This document shows, one piece after another, positions 14,307 through 22,054 of a stretch of 64,000 bases of DNA. The position numbers and the translations under genes were made by a program. The notes under the pieces are model-generated. The model was given only the letters and a program-made list of their open reading frames with translations. It ran no database searches and had not been told where the DNA came from. Numbering within the stretch: the first letter of the stretch is position 1; the number at the start of each line of letters is the position of its first letter. Origin of the DNA: Begonia masoniana (taxonomy: Eukaryota > Streptophyta > Magnoliopsida > Cucurbitales > Begoniaceae); NCBI GenBank assembly GCA_022432975.1, contig CM039509.1:11188621-11252620 (forward strand). Direction: 5' to 3'.

Positions 14307-14984
14307 GGGTTTTTTTTAAAAAAAAACCCTGAAGTAACGGTCAACAACAAAAAAACCCTCGAAAATTACTGTTCATCGTAAAAAACCTCCAACTATCGCA
14401 AACATTCATTTTAAACCTGGCAGGGGGGGTGAGGAGTACGTACTCGCCCTCCGAGTACGGCCGGTCCATGTGGACCGGCCGTACTCGACTCTATTTGCAA
14501 TTTTACGCAAATATTAGAGTCCGAGTACGGCCGGTCCAGATGGACCGGCCGTACTCGGCGAGGGCGAGTACGGCCCATAGGAGGACCAGCCGTCCTCCTA
14601 TGGGCAAAACCCGTGACAAAAATCACGGGTTTTGTCATGTAGTGCCGAGTACGGCCGGTCCAAATGGACCGGCCGTACTCGCACCTCTAAAACCCGTGAC
14701 CGAAGTCACGGGTTGTTTGTCTTGTAGTGCCGAGTACGGCCGGTCCATTTGGACCGGCCGTACTCGCACCTCTAATACCCGTGACTTCAGTCACGGGTTG
14801 TTTGTCTTGGGGTGCCGAGTACGGCCGGTCCAAATGGACCGGCCGTACTCGCGTTTTATTTTTGTGGGTGAGTACGGCTGGTCCATTTGCACCAGCCGTA
14901 CTCACCTCACAAAAAACAAAACCCGTGTCTGATCGAGTACGGCCGGTCCAACTGGACCGGCCGTACTCGACTCCCCTATATAAA
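14307..14984 (+). repeat. Left TIR of the MULE: chain of seven palindromes
   Basis: This arm is the reverse complement of 21287-21933. It contains seven near-perfect palindromes built on the half-site CGAGTACGGCCGGTCC, at 14452-14487, 14521-14558, 14646-14681, 14731-14766, 14816-14851, 14868-14905 (diverged, GGCTGGTCC) and 14934-14969. Several spacers are palindromic too, including CCCGTGAC...GTCACGGG, a 31-bp one at about 14574-14604, and ATTTGC...GCAAAT. The outermost 25 bp, AGGGT8A9CCCT, is also a palindrome. The arm has one palindrome more than the right arm, which explains the length difference. A TATA box sits at its inner edge. Confidence 0.95.
14977..14984 (+). promoter_or_regulatory. 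TATA box for the MURA transposase gene
   Basis: TATATAAA lies immediately inside the last TIR palindrome. It is followed by a C/T-rich leader with a (CT)n run at 15077-15101, typical of plant 5' UTRs. Transcription would begin about 30 bp downstream, near 15010. The position at the TIR edge matches MuDR-type elements, whose TIRs act as promoters. Confidence 0.7.
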
Positions 14985-15167
14985 CCCAATACGGGTTTCA
15001 AAATATCACACACACTCTCCCTCCTCCCTTACCCCACTCACACCCTTACCCCTTACCCCTCTCAATTTTCTCCAAGCTCTCTCTCTCTCTCTCTCTCTCT
15101 CAAATCTCTTACTCTTTTCTATTTTCAACTTCTTATTTCGACCATATTCTTCCGGCATTATTTACAG

Positions 15168-15712
15168 GTATTTAGATTTTGTTTAATTATTTTATTTTGT
15201 ATTTGAGTTTTTTTATTTAAATATTTATAATGTTATTTTCTTGATTATCAATGAATATTTCTAATACTATTTTTTTCAATTTTAACATTTACCATATATT
15301 TTTTTAATGAATATCCTTGATTTTTTTTATTTAAATATTTATAATGTTATTTTCTTCATTATCGATGAATATTTCTAATACTATTTTTTTCAATTTTATC
15401 ATTTAACATATATTTTTTTAATGAATATCCTTGATTTTTTTTATTTAAATATTTATAATGTTATTTTCTTCATTATCGATGAATATTTCTAATACTATTT
15501 TTTTCAATTATATCATTTACCATATATTTTTTTAATGAATATCCTTGATTTTTTTTATTTAAATATTTATAATGTTATTTTCTTCATTATCGATGAATAT
15601 TTCTAATACTATTTTTTTCAATTTTATCATTTACCATATATTTTTTTAATGAATATTTCTAGTACTGTTTATAATTGGATTGCATCTATTTTTTTGATGA
15701 AGATTTTATTAG
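15168..15712 (+). other. Probable 5'-UTR intron of the MURA gene, with a 114-bp tandem repeat
   Basis: A donor (TTTACAG|GTATTT) at 15168 and an acceptor (TTTTATTAG|CG) ending at 15712 bound an AT-rich stretch. The second exon would begin 8 bp before the ATG at 15721. The convergent gene has the same plan: intron 20868-21141, then a short exon leader and its ATG. Within the intron about four copies of a 114-bp unit (ATCCTTGA landmarks at about 15313, 15427 and 15541) run through roughly 15199-15660. An upstream ATG at 15649 is open in frame but lies inside the last repeat copy and the predicted intron, so I do not use it. Confidence 0.6.
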
Positions 15713-15720
15713 CGACGAAA

Positions 15721-17503
15721 ATGGATTCCGACTCAAGTAGATCGATTGATTTAGATGAGCGATCAAGTGGTGATGCCGAAATGGATTGGGATTTGGACAA
15801 CACGTCGGAATATGGTGATGTACGAGCAATCAATAACCCACTGGCAAATGAAGAAATATATGTCTATTCGACCTCCAAATCGCTAGACGATGAGCTTCGA
15901 ACACCGGTCGGCTCAGATGACGACGAGGTGGAAAGCATACCGGTAAGACAACAAATCTCACTTGGATTTCATAAGGGTAAAGAATATGGTTCTTTGCAGG
16001 AACTGAAAAACGAGATAGACCAATATTCCATAGAAAATGGTTATGGTATTACATACAAGAAATGTGAAAGAAGTCGACTGACGGCTGAATGTGGAGATGG
16101 ATGTGGGTGGCGACTGCATGCTTCGCTGATGCAAAATGAGCGAACATTTCAAATAAAGAGCTTGATCGACTCTCACTGTTGTTTGAGGCAAGTTGAAAAT
16201 CGACGCGCTTCAGCGAAATGGCTGGCGAACCATTATCTGGACAGGTTCAAAAGTCACCCTACCTGGGACATCTCATCTATTATGGAGACAGTGAGGAATG
16301 ACTTCACCGTCGACATTTCACCCAGTCTTGCCACAAGAGCAAGAAGCATAGCTCGAACCCTCAATGAAGGGAAGTGCGACGAACAGTACGGTCAGCTGTG
16401 GTCGTATGCAGCCGAAATATTCAGATCAAATCCGGGCAGCACAGTGAAAATTGATGGAAACCCAGTGGGCCGTAATCAATTGGGATTCCAAAGATTCTAC
16501 ATGTGCATGGCTGCTTGCAAGACTGGGTTGCTGGAGTACGGGAGACCCGTTATCTGCTTGGATGGCTGTCATCTAAAGGGCTCGTGTGCTGGCCAACTAC
16601 TCACGGCCGTCAGCATTGATGGAAACGATGGAATCTACCCCGTTGCTGTTGCCAACGTCGAGTCTGAGTGTACAGAGTCATGGACATGGTTTTTGAGTAT
16701 ATTAAAGGAAGACCTCAACACTCAGCATGGCTACGGTTGGACACTTATTTCAGATCGACAAAAGGTATGATGCATTTTTATATGTTATTTCAAAATTTTT
16801 TGGCGGTCAGGGTTTAATATTATTTTATTAACGCCATTGTTCACGCAAATATCAGGGGTTACGGAGGGCAATTCGAGATCAATTCCCATACGCTGAACAC
16901 CGCTTCTGCCTCCGGCATATGTATGCAAATTTCAAAAACCATTTTCGGGGCAAAGCATACAGAGATGCGATGTGGAATGCGGCCAGAGCACCCACTGAGG
17001 CCCATTTCGAGCATGAAATGCGGAAACTACACGGGCTATGTCCGGCAGCCCACGAATGGCTTCGAGCAGAAGAGCCAAAATATTGGGCTAGTCATGCCTT
17101 CTCTCCGAATTCCAAGTGCGATCTGGGATTGAATAACTTGAGCGAGTCATTCAATGCACTTCTTTTGCCAGTCAGGGACAAACCAATCCTGACCATGTTC
17201 GAGATGATCCGAACACGCTTGATGACTCGCATCGTCAAGAAATATGAGAAGCTGTTTGATTCAAATGAGATCCTGTGTCCCAAGATCCATGCAAAGCTTG
17301 ACAAGCTTAAGAGTGCATCTGGAAACTGGCATGCAACGTTTTCGGGAGCTACACGATTTCAAGTCAGCAATGGATACGACCAATTCGAGGTGGACATGAC
17401 TTTCGGGAGCTACACGATTTCAAGTCAGCAATGGATAATAACATCATGTTCTCTATTGCAAATGCTCTTCAAACATCGTCATTCCCTGCCAAAATGGTTC
17501 TAG
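15721..17503 (+). CDS. MURA-type MULE transposase, C-terminally truncated (exons 15721-16764 and 16856-17503)
   Basis: DDE transposase that would bind the TIRs and excise and insert the element. Two exons encode about 563 residues. The intron (AAAG|GTATGA to ATCAG|GGG) removes 91 bp and keeps the frame. The N-terminal DNA-binding domain shows the plant MuDR pattern (KKCERSRLTAECGDGCGWRL). The catalytic domain has D281 in CLDGCHLKG and D345 in ISDRQKGLRRAI across the splice junction, followed by the HRFCLRHMYANF segment. The third acidic residue could be E400 or E402 (FEHEM). The expected SWIM zinc finger is absent. After FEVDM a 37-bp tandem copy of upstream sequence (17340-17376 repeated at 17401-17437) joins directly to a FRIGIDA-like fragment, which supplies an unrelated tail and the stop. 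The family assignment is sure; activity is doubtful. Confidence 0.9.
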
Positions 17504-17660
17504 ATGCAATAAGATGGTTTTACCCTTCAACTATGGGGATTGGAGATATGGAATATGATGAGAATCTTACTAAGAGGAGTTGTTTTATTTTGTTAGCAGA
17601 ATTAATGAGGATCCCGACACAGATCACGGCTCCAGTTAAAGCAGAGGCATTAAAGATGAT
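17438..17660 (+). pseudogene. Captured FRIGIDA-like gene fragment 1 (sense)
   Basis: Conceptual translation from about 17431 shows FRIGIDA-like core motifs: KMVLDAIRWFYPS, then TKRSCFILLAELMRI, then ITAPVKAEALKM. In plants this family (FRI and FRL proteins) acts in flowering-time control. I recognise it from the [VL]LDAI.GFYP...RRSC.LLLE.LM.I...VK.EA pattern. The fragment has no start or end of its own; it begins at the transposase junction and stops at 17658. It is in a different frame from the transposase tail that overlaps it. A near-identical copy lies inverted at 18045-18262. Confidence 0.8.
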
Positions 17661-18044
17661 ATTATTAATTTCTCCTGCCATTTAAATAAATTGAAAATAA
17701 ATTAAACTGATGGCGCCATCTCTAAACTGACCTTAATCGCTTCCGCATCGAATATCTCCATTTAAATAAATTTAGCGGGCGGGCGCCATCTCTAAGCCAA
17801 ACTAACTTTTCTCTGTCTCCATCGTCTCATTTAATTTTTCATGTGCCATGAGGTGACTCTTTGTTTCCTTACGTTTTTCATTCAGTGAATTATATGTGAC
17901 TCTTCACCTTCTACCAAATATTTCAGTCTGACATATATTATGATTTCTTTTTATGCATTCATGGACTGATAATTTCAGAGAGTATTATTGCATCGTCTTA
18001 TTCTAACCGAGTGACATTTCCATTTTAGCTTTCCATTCATTGGC
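17659..18044. other. Spacer between the inverted FRIGIDA-like arms
   Basis: This 386-bp non-coding stretch has two direct copies of a short motif: CATTTAAATAAATT followed by GGCGCCATCTCTAA, at about 17679-17725 and 17759-17800. The 21 bp at 17730-17750 reappear inverted at 18841-18861 with one mismatch. It would form the loop if the flanking arms were transcribed together. I see no gene in it. Confidence 0.6.
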
Positions 18045-18332
18045 CATCTTTAATGCCTCTGCTTTAACTGGAGCCGTGATCTGTGCCGGGATCCTCATTA
18101 ATTCTGCTAACAAAATAAAACAACTCCTCTTAGTAAGATTCTCATCATATTCCATATCTCCAATCCCCATAGTTGAAGGGTAAAACCATCTTATTGCATC
18201 TAGAACCATTTTGGTAGGGAATGACGATGTTTGAAGAGCATTTGCAATAGAGAACATGATGTAACAACTTGAAGCTTTGCAGGCAAACACTGCCTTTAAC
18301 TCTGTACTTGTAAAAAAAGAGTTGAGTACCAA
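18003..18332 (-). pseudogene. Captured FRIGIDA-like gene fragment 2 (antisense)
   Basis: The minus strand encodes about 109 residues including FPTKMVLDAIRWFYPS, TKRSCFILLAELMRIPA and VKAEALKMANEWKAKM. This extends fragment 1 at both ends and includes the EWKAKM segment typical of FRIGIDA-like proteins. Bases 18045-18262 are the inverted counterpart of 17441-17658 with only a few mismatches, such as PAK versus PTK and PTQ versus PAQ. The longer extent suggests this copy is nearer the original capture and fragment 1 a partial inverted duplicate. It lacks the rest of the gene and is not likely to be functional as protein. Confidence 0.8.
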
Positions 18333-19106
18333 GTCTAGGCATGATTAGACGTCCCATGAAATTTCAGCTACTCTTCAAATGTCATTGGATTCAACTTGAA
18401 GCTTGTTTTTTCCAGGCCATAGATCTGCTACCTTTCCAGATTGATTTCGGAAAAAAATGCAAATTTGAAATCGTATTAGGGCTCTGATCAATACCCACTC
18501 TGGTTAAAAAAAATCTCCATTCAGCTCTACCCAGCCTGGAAAATTACATGCTGTTAAAAATTCAAATTTGATGTATTTGACAGAGAAAGATTAGCTAAAC
18601 CCACACGACGGAACAATAACAAAGTAAAACATTTACTTTTTCCTACACAGCGTATCACACTAAGCGAGAGAACAACCTGAAAGAAGGAATTTGATCCGAC
18701 GATTGGCCACTGTACTTTCTTCTTCGCTCTTCCTTCAAGCAATTTTAGCGAGCCTCTTGAGATAGGGTTTCTGTAACGACGAGAACAGACGATCCCATTC
18801 ATTGAAGCCAGAATTTGAACGTATCAATTTATTCCGTTTTCGATGCGGAAACGATTAAGGTTAGTTTCTTCGTTTACGAATGTGCATTTTTTGGTTCTTT
18901 GAAATGATGAAAGGCATTGACGAAGTCTGAAGAAAATATAAACCAGAGATGTAAAAAATTGTATGAGATCTGTTATTGAATATCTCCACTAATCTCTCAA
19001 GCTTTATCGTAGTAATGACAGTGAGATCTATTATTGAATATCTCCACTAATTTTTCATTTGCATACTTTAGGGTTTTTTTAAAAAAACCCTAAAATTTAT
19101 TATAGT
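18333..19106. other. Non-coding captured or filler DNA inside the MULE
   Basis: No convincing coding sequence is visible. The GC-richer part at 18640-18865 looks like a 5' leader of a host gene, with a possible donor AAG|GTTAGT at about 18858; I infer it came with the FRIGIDA-like capture. A 28-bp perfect palindrome, TTTAGGG-T7-A7-CCCTAAA, lies at 19067-19094 and resembles the outermost 25 bp of the MULE. A short local duplication (TATTGAATATCTCCACTAAT) occurs at about 18975 and 19033. Confidence 0.5.
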
Positions 19107-19222
19107 GTGGGCGAGCATGTTTCGGAGAACCCGACCTTTAACATTCAGCTCGTGCGCTCTTGGCTTCACGAACACCCCAATATTGGGGTTGCAGTGAATT
19201 TGGCGAAGGAACTCTATTCAAG
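19107..19222 (+). repeat. Direct duplication of part of the minus-strand gene (copy of 20370-20485)
   Basis: About 116 bp, starting GTGTGGGCGAGCATG and ending at GGAACTCTA, occur at 19107-19222 and at 20370-20485 with about three mismatches. The source is the antisense of the transposon protein on the minus strand. The copy is fused directly to FRIGIDA-like fragment 3, so two captured or duplicated pieces meet at about 19222. Confidence 0.9.
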
Positions 19223-19513
19223 TATTTTTCTCAACAGTGGAAGAAGGAAGAAAGTGATATTGAAGAATGTGTCGCGAGGAATTACATGCTGGAGCAATTG
19301 GCCAAAATATCACCTAATATTGACCCTCAGGTAAAAAAGGATGCGATGGAACTGGCAATTGAGTGGAATGTGAAGATTACAAGACAACATGAGGATTCAT
19401 TAGTGGGTTTCTTGCGATTTCTTGCTACGTATGGATTAATTTCTTCATTCAAGAAAGAAGAAATTTTGACGTTTTTTGAGGTTGTAGTGCTGCATAAACA
19501 GGCTCCAGATTAA
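19223..19513 (+). pseudogene. Captured FRIGIDA-like gene fragment 3 (sense)
   Basis: The forward frame shows MLEQLAKISPNIDPQVKKDAMELAIEW, then a short linker, then SLVGFLRFLATYGLISSF, KKEEILTFFEVV and HKQAPD before a stop at 19511-19513. This order (leucine-rich helix, EW segment, then GFL..LA.YGL..F, then F..V..HKQAP) matches the FRIGIDA-like core downstream of the part seen in fragments 1 and 2, so it could continue the same gene. However, its overlapping EW segment (AIEWNVKI) differs from fragment 2 (ANEWKAKM). It therefore comes from another paralogue or has diverged. The stop falls where FRIGIDA-like proteins normally continue (QAPELC). Confidence 0.8.
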
Positions 19514-19606
19514 CTTTTAGATTAACTTTCCATGATTTGTTCTACATAGGGTAAAAATTTAGTTTATTGTAAAGTCCAGCAAATTTACATACAACAACTA
19601 AACAGA

Positions 19607-20857
19607 CTACGCAGTAGGGGCATCATCGTCAGAGTCTGTGGCGTTTTTCTCCATCCAAGTCGTCCACCTCTGGTTTATCTCTTTGTAAGACTCATTGAGA
19701 TACTGCTGATCAGATACCAGTTGCTGAATGTCTCGTTGTTGGCTTTGCTGTGATTCCAGCAATTGCTGCAGCTGCTGCTGGTGTGTTCGCTGCATCTGAT
19801 ATATTTGCTGCTGTTGCTGGTACTGTTGGTGGTGGTGCATTCGATGCATCTCATTTATTTGTTGTTGTTGCTGGTACTGTTGCTGGTGCATATCATTCAA
19901 CTGCTTATGATGCGTCTCCTGCATCTGATATAGCTATTGTAGATACTGCCTTGTATCCCAGCCGCTTCTCTCATCTTCTTGGGGGGAGTTTGGTGGCGAT
20001 GTAGTCTCATCCATCGGCACAGCCCTAGAGGTGGATGCCCGAGAGGTGGATGCCCCCTGATTTCTTCTTAGCATCCACTCGCCATCGACTTCGACGATCC
20101 CCATCCATATCAACTAGGTCGTGTCAAATACGTCGGTCGATCTACGAGGGATTATCTGCTCTCCAACCGGTATGCGAATACCAGCTCGCATGATGAGCTT
20201 CATAATCAATGCCCCGTATGAGAGATTAGTGGTGGGTGCCCTCCCGATCTCACGTATGTGATTTATAATCAAGAAACCGGGGTCTAAAAGCTTCCCGTTG
20301 CATATCTTCTCCATGACATAGAGGTCCATGCAAGTGACGTGATTTCGATGACCCTCTCGCGGCAGAAGAGTGTGGGCGAGCATGTTTCGGAGAACCCGAC
20401 CTCTAACATTAAGCTCGTGCGCTCTTGGCTTCACGAACACCCCAATATTGGGGTTGCAGTGAATTTGGCGAAGGAACTCTACTCCCTCGGGCATTGTAAA
20501 AAATGGGCAGTCTCGAGAAGCATGGTAATATTGCTCCGCCCCTTCTATGTTAAATCCCAGGACGTCATTCACCTGCTCTGCCCGTATCATAAAATCAAAA
20601 CCAAGAATAAACGCCCTCAAACCTGTTAAAACTCCATCGGTCCCGATCATTCTCAGGTTGGCGTAGAATAAGCGAACTATTCTCTCGCATGTCTCGCCTG
20701 TCAATGCATTGATCCCGTTTAGGCCGATGTTCTCCAATATTTGTTTAATGCCCAACGACTCCCAACCGCTAAAGTCTACATGCATGCAAAAGTTAAGTGA
20801 GCGTTTTCGCAGATCTTGCTAAAACTTTCTTTGGAAATCTTGAGACAAAAATTTCAT
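19607..20857 (-). pseudogene. MULE second gene: plant-transposon-associated protein with three in-frame TAG codons
   Basis: One continuous minus-strand frame of 417 codons runs from ATG 20857 to the stop at 19607. It is interrupted by TAG at about 20821 (after QRKF), about 20116 (after FDTT) and about 19934 (after RQYLQ). The central part has CERIVRLFYANLRM, NDVLGFNIEG and NHVTCMDLYVMEKI, which I recognise as the 'putative plant transposon protein' type often encoded in plant mobile elements. The C-terminus is Q/H-rich and probably coiled-coil (repeated QQQYQQQQQI and QMQRTHQQQLQQ), ending in an acidic tail. It is convergent with MURA and driven from the right TIR, the position mudrB holds in MuDR, although I see no sequence similarity to MURB. 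Its role is unknown. Confidence 0.75.
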
Positions 20858-20867
20858 GGTAAGATCC

Positions 20868-21141
20868 TGTCAAAAAAAGTATTAGACAAAAATTATCGAT
20901 AATTGAAAAAAATATTACATATATTTAATATTTAAATAAATAAACATTAGAAATATTTAAAAGTATTATAAAAGTATTAGAATTATTCGAAATTATTTAA
21001 ATAACTAATCTAAAATTAAAATAATTATACTTTAATAATATAAACAATAAATATATATATATATAAATAATAAAAACATAATGCATACTATGTGATATAA
21101 ATAATAAAATTATTCATATTAATAATAAAAAAAAATAATAC
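20868..21141 (-). other. Probable 5'-UTR intron of the MULE minus-strand gene
   Basis: On the minus strand a donor (CACTTCAG|GTATTA) at 21141 and an acceptor (TTTTTTTGACAG|GATC) ending at 20868 enclose an AT-rich stretch of 274 bp. The following exon reads GATCTTACC and then the ATG at 20857. The layout mirrors the 5'-UTR intron of the left gene. Confidence 0.55.
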
Positions 21142-21286
21142 CTGAAGTGGAGAAATAAGATTGAATATGGGATTAAGAGAGGGAAAGTAGGGTGAGTAAT
21201 ATATGGGATTAAGAGAGGGAGAGTATGGTGAGTAATATGATTGAATATGGGAGAGGAGAGTTTGATTTGAAAACGAGAGGGGAAGT

Positions 21287-21296
21287 TATTTTTATA
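21287..21296 (-). promoter_or_regulatory. TATA box for the MULE minus-strand gene
   Basis: On the minus strand TATAAAAATA follows the innermost right-TIR palindrome (CTCGGCCTCCC then TATAAAAATA). It is positioned like the TATA box of the MURA gene at 14977-14984. The leader downstream has C/T-rich runs and a direct repeat containing CTCTCTTAATCCCATAT (around 21170-21235). Confidence 0.6.
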
Positions 21297-21933
21297 GGGA
21301 GGCCGAGTACGGCCGGTCCAGCTGGCCCGGCCGTACTCGGCCTGCTAGAGGACGAAGGCCCGTGACTTCAGTCACGGGTTTTAGAGGTGCGAGTACGGCC
21401 GGTCCATTTGGACCGGCCGTACTCGGCACCCCAAGACAAACAACCCGTGACTGAAGTCACGGGTATTAGAGGTGCGAGTACGGCCGGTCCAAATGGACCG
21501 GCCGTACTCGGCACTACAAGACAAACAACCCGTGACTTCGGTCACAGGTTTTAGAGGTGCGAGTAAGGCCGGTCCATTTGGACCGGCCGTACTCGGCACT
21601 ACATGACAAAACCCGTGATTTTTGTCACGGGTTTTGCCCATAGGAGGACGGCTGGTCCTCCTATGGGCCGTACTCGCCCTCGCCGAGTACGGCCGGTCCA
21701 GATGGACCGGCTGTACTCGGACTCTAATATTTGCGTAAAATTGCAAATAGAGTCGAGTACGGCCGGTCCACATGGACCGGCCGTACTCGGAGGGCGAGTA
21801 CGTACTCCTCACCCCCCCTGCCAGGTTTAAAATGAATGTTTGCGATAGTTTGAGGTTTTTTACGATGAACAGTAATTTTCGAGGGTTTTTTTGTTGTTGA
21901 CCGTTACTTCAGGGTTTTTTTTAAAAAAAACCC
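21287..21933 (-). repeat. Right TIR of the MULE: chain of six palindromes
   Basis: This arm is the inverted counterpart of 14307-14984. Palindromes on the half-site CGAGTACGGCCGGTCC lie at 21303-21340 (core changed to AGCTGGCCC), 21390-21425, 21475-21510, 21560-21595 (one half GAGTAAGGCC), 21684-21719 and 21754-21789. The intervening spacers match those of the left arm almost base for base, including the CCCGTGAC...GTCACGGG hairpins and the one at about 21636-21666. The outer end reads CCGTTACTTCAGGG and then T8A8CCC, ending at 21933. Confidence 0.95.
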
Positions 21934-22054
21934 ATGGTTTTATGAAGGTAAGTTAATGGTTGTACACGTGGCAGGTTAATGAGGGAAGAGGAAATTTCCT
22001 TTTTCTCCCACTACACTTACGTTTTCTTTTCTAAGTAAAACGGTGGGTTTCACA

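Larger units (their letters stand above)
14307..21933. mobile_element. Mutator-like element (MULE) with palindrome-chain TIRs and captured host-gene fragments
   Basis: The element is 7,627 bp. The long terminal inverted repeats start GGGTTTTTTTTAAAAAAAA and then CCCTGAAGTAACGG. Flanking 9-mers AAGGTTTTA (14298-14306) and ATGGTTTTA (21934-21942) match at 8 of 9 positions, the 9-bp duplication expected of MULEs. Inside, a MURA-type transposase runs inward from the left TIR and a second transposon protein runs inward from the right TIR. This convergent two-gene layout resembles maize MuDR. Between them lie FRIGIDA-like gene fragments and duplicated filler DNA. The transposase lacks its C-terminal zinc finger and the second gene has three nonsense codons, so the copy is probably no longer autonomous. 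Confidence 0.93.
12035..22054. mobile_element. LTR-like element (solo LTR, ~1.64 kb) inserted in the satellite, itself carrying a solo LTR and a MULE
   Basis: The satellite is interrupted between two copies of AGTCA (12030-12034 and 22055-22059), a 5-bp target duplication. The insert begins TGTCACGCCCC and ends GGTGGGTTTCACA, giving TG...CA termini. Removing the nested solo LTR (with one GTTTC) and the nested MULE (with one 9-bp duplication) leaves about 1,644 bp with no primer site, polypurine tract or gag-pol. A solo LTR is therefore the simplest reading. The residual pieces are 12035-13487, 14228-14306 and 21943-22054. A CDS-like frame runs through 13255-13487, but I recognise no protein in it. 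The shared flank is really 12 bp (CACAAGTCATGT), so other classes remain possible. I favour the LTR reading because the termini and the 5-bp duplication agree, as they do for the element at 52349. Confidence 0.68.

Noticed and set aside
14411..15206. Several overlapping open frames in both TIRs of the MULE
   Set aside because: They arise because the palindromes are open in several frames and read the same on both strands. They have no domain and no consistent start.
15649..15720. ATG at 15649 as the MURA start
   Set aside because: It lies inside the last 114-bp intronic repeat and a predicted 5'-UTR intron. The ATG at 15721 fits the exon structure and mirrors the convergent gene.
19750..20004. 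Forward open frame rich in Ala, Gly and Val
   Set aside because: It is the antisense of the Q/H-rich tail of the minus-strand transposon protein, whose frame is supported by domain continuity.
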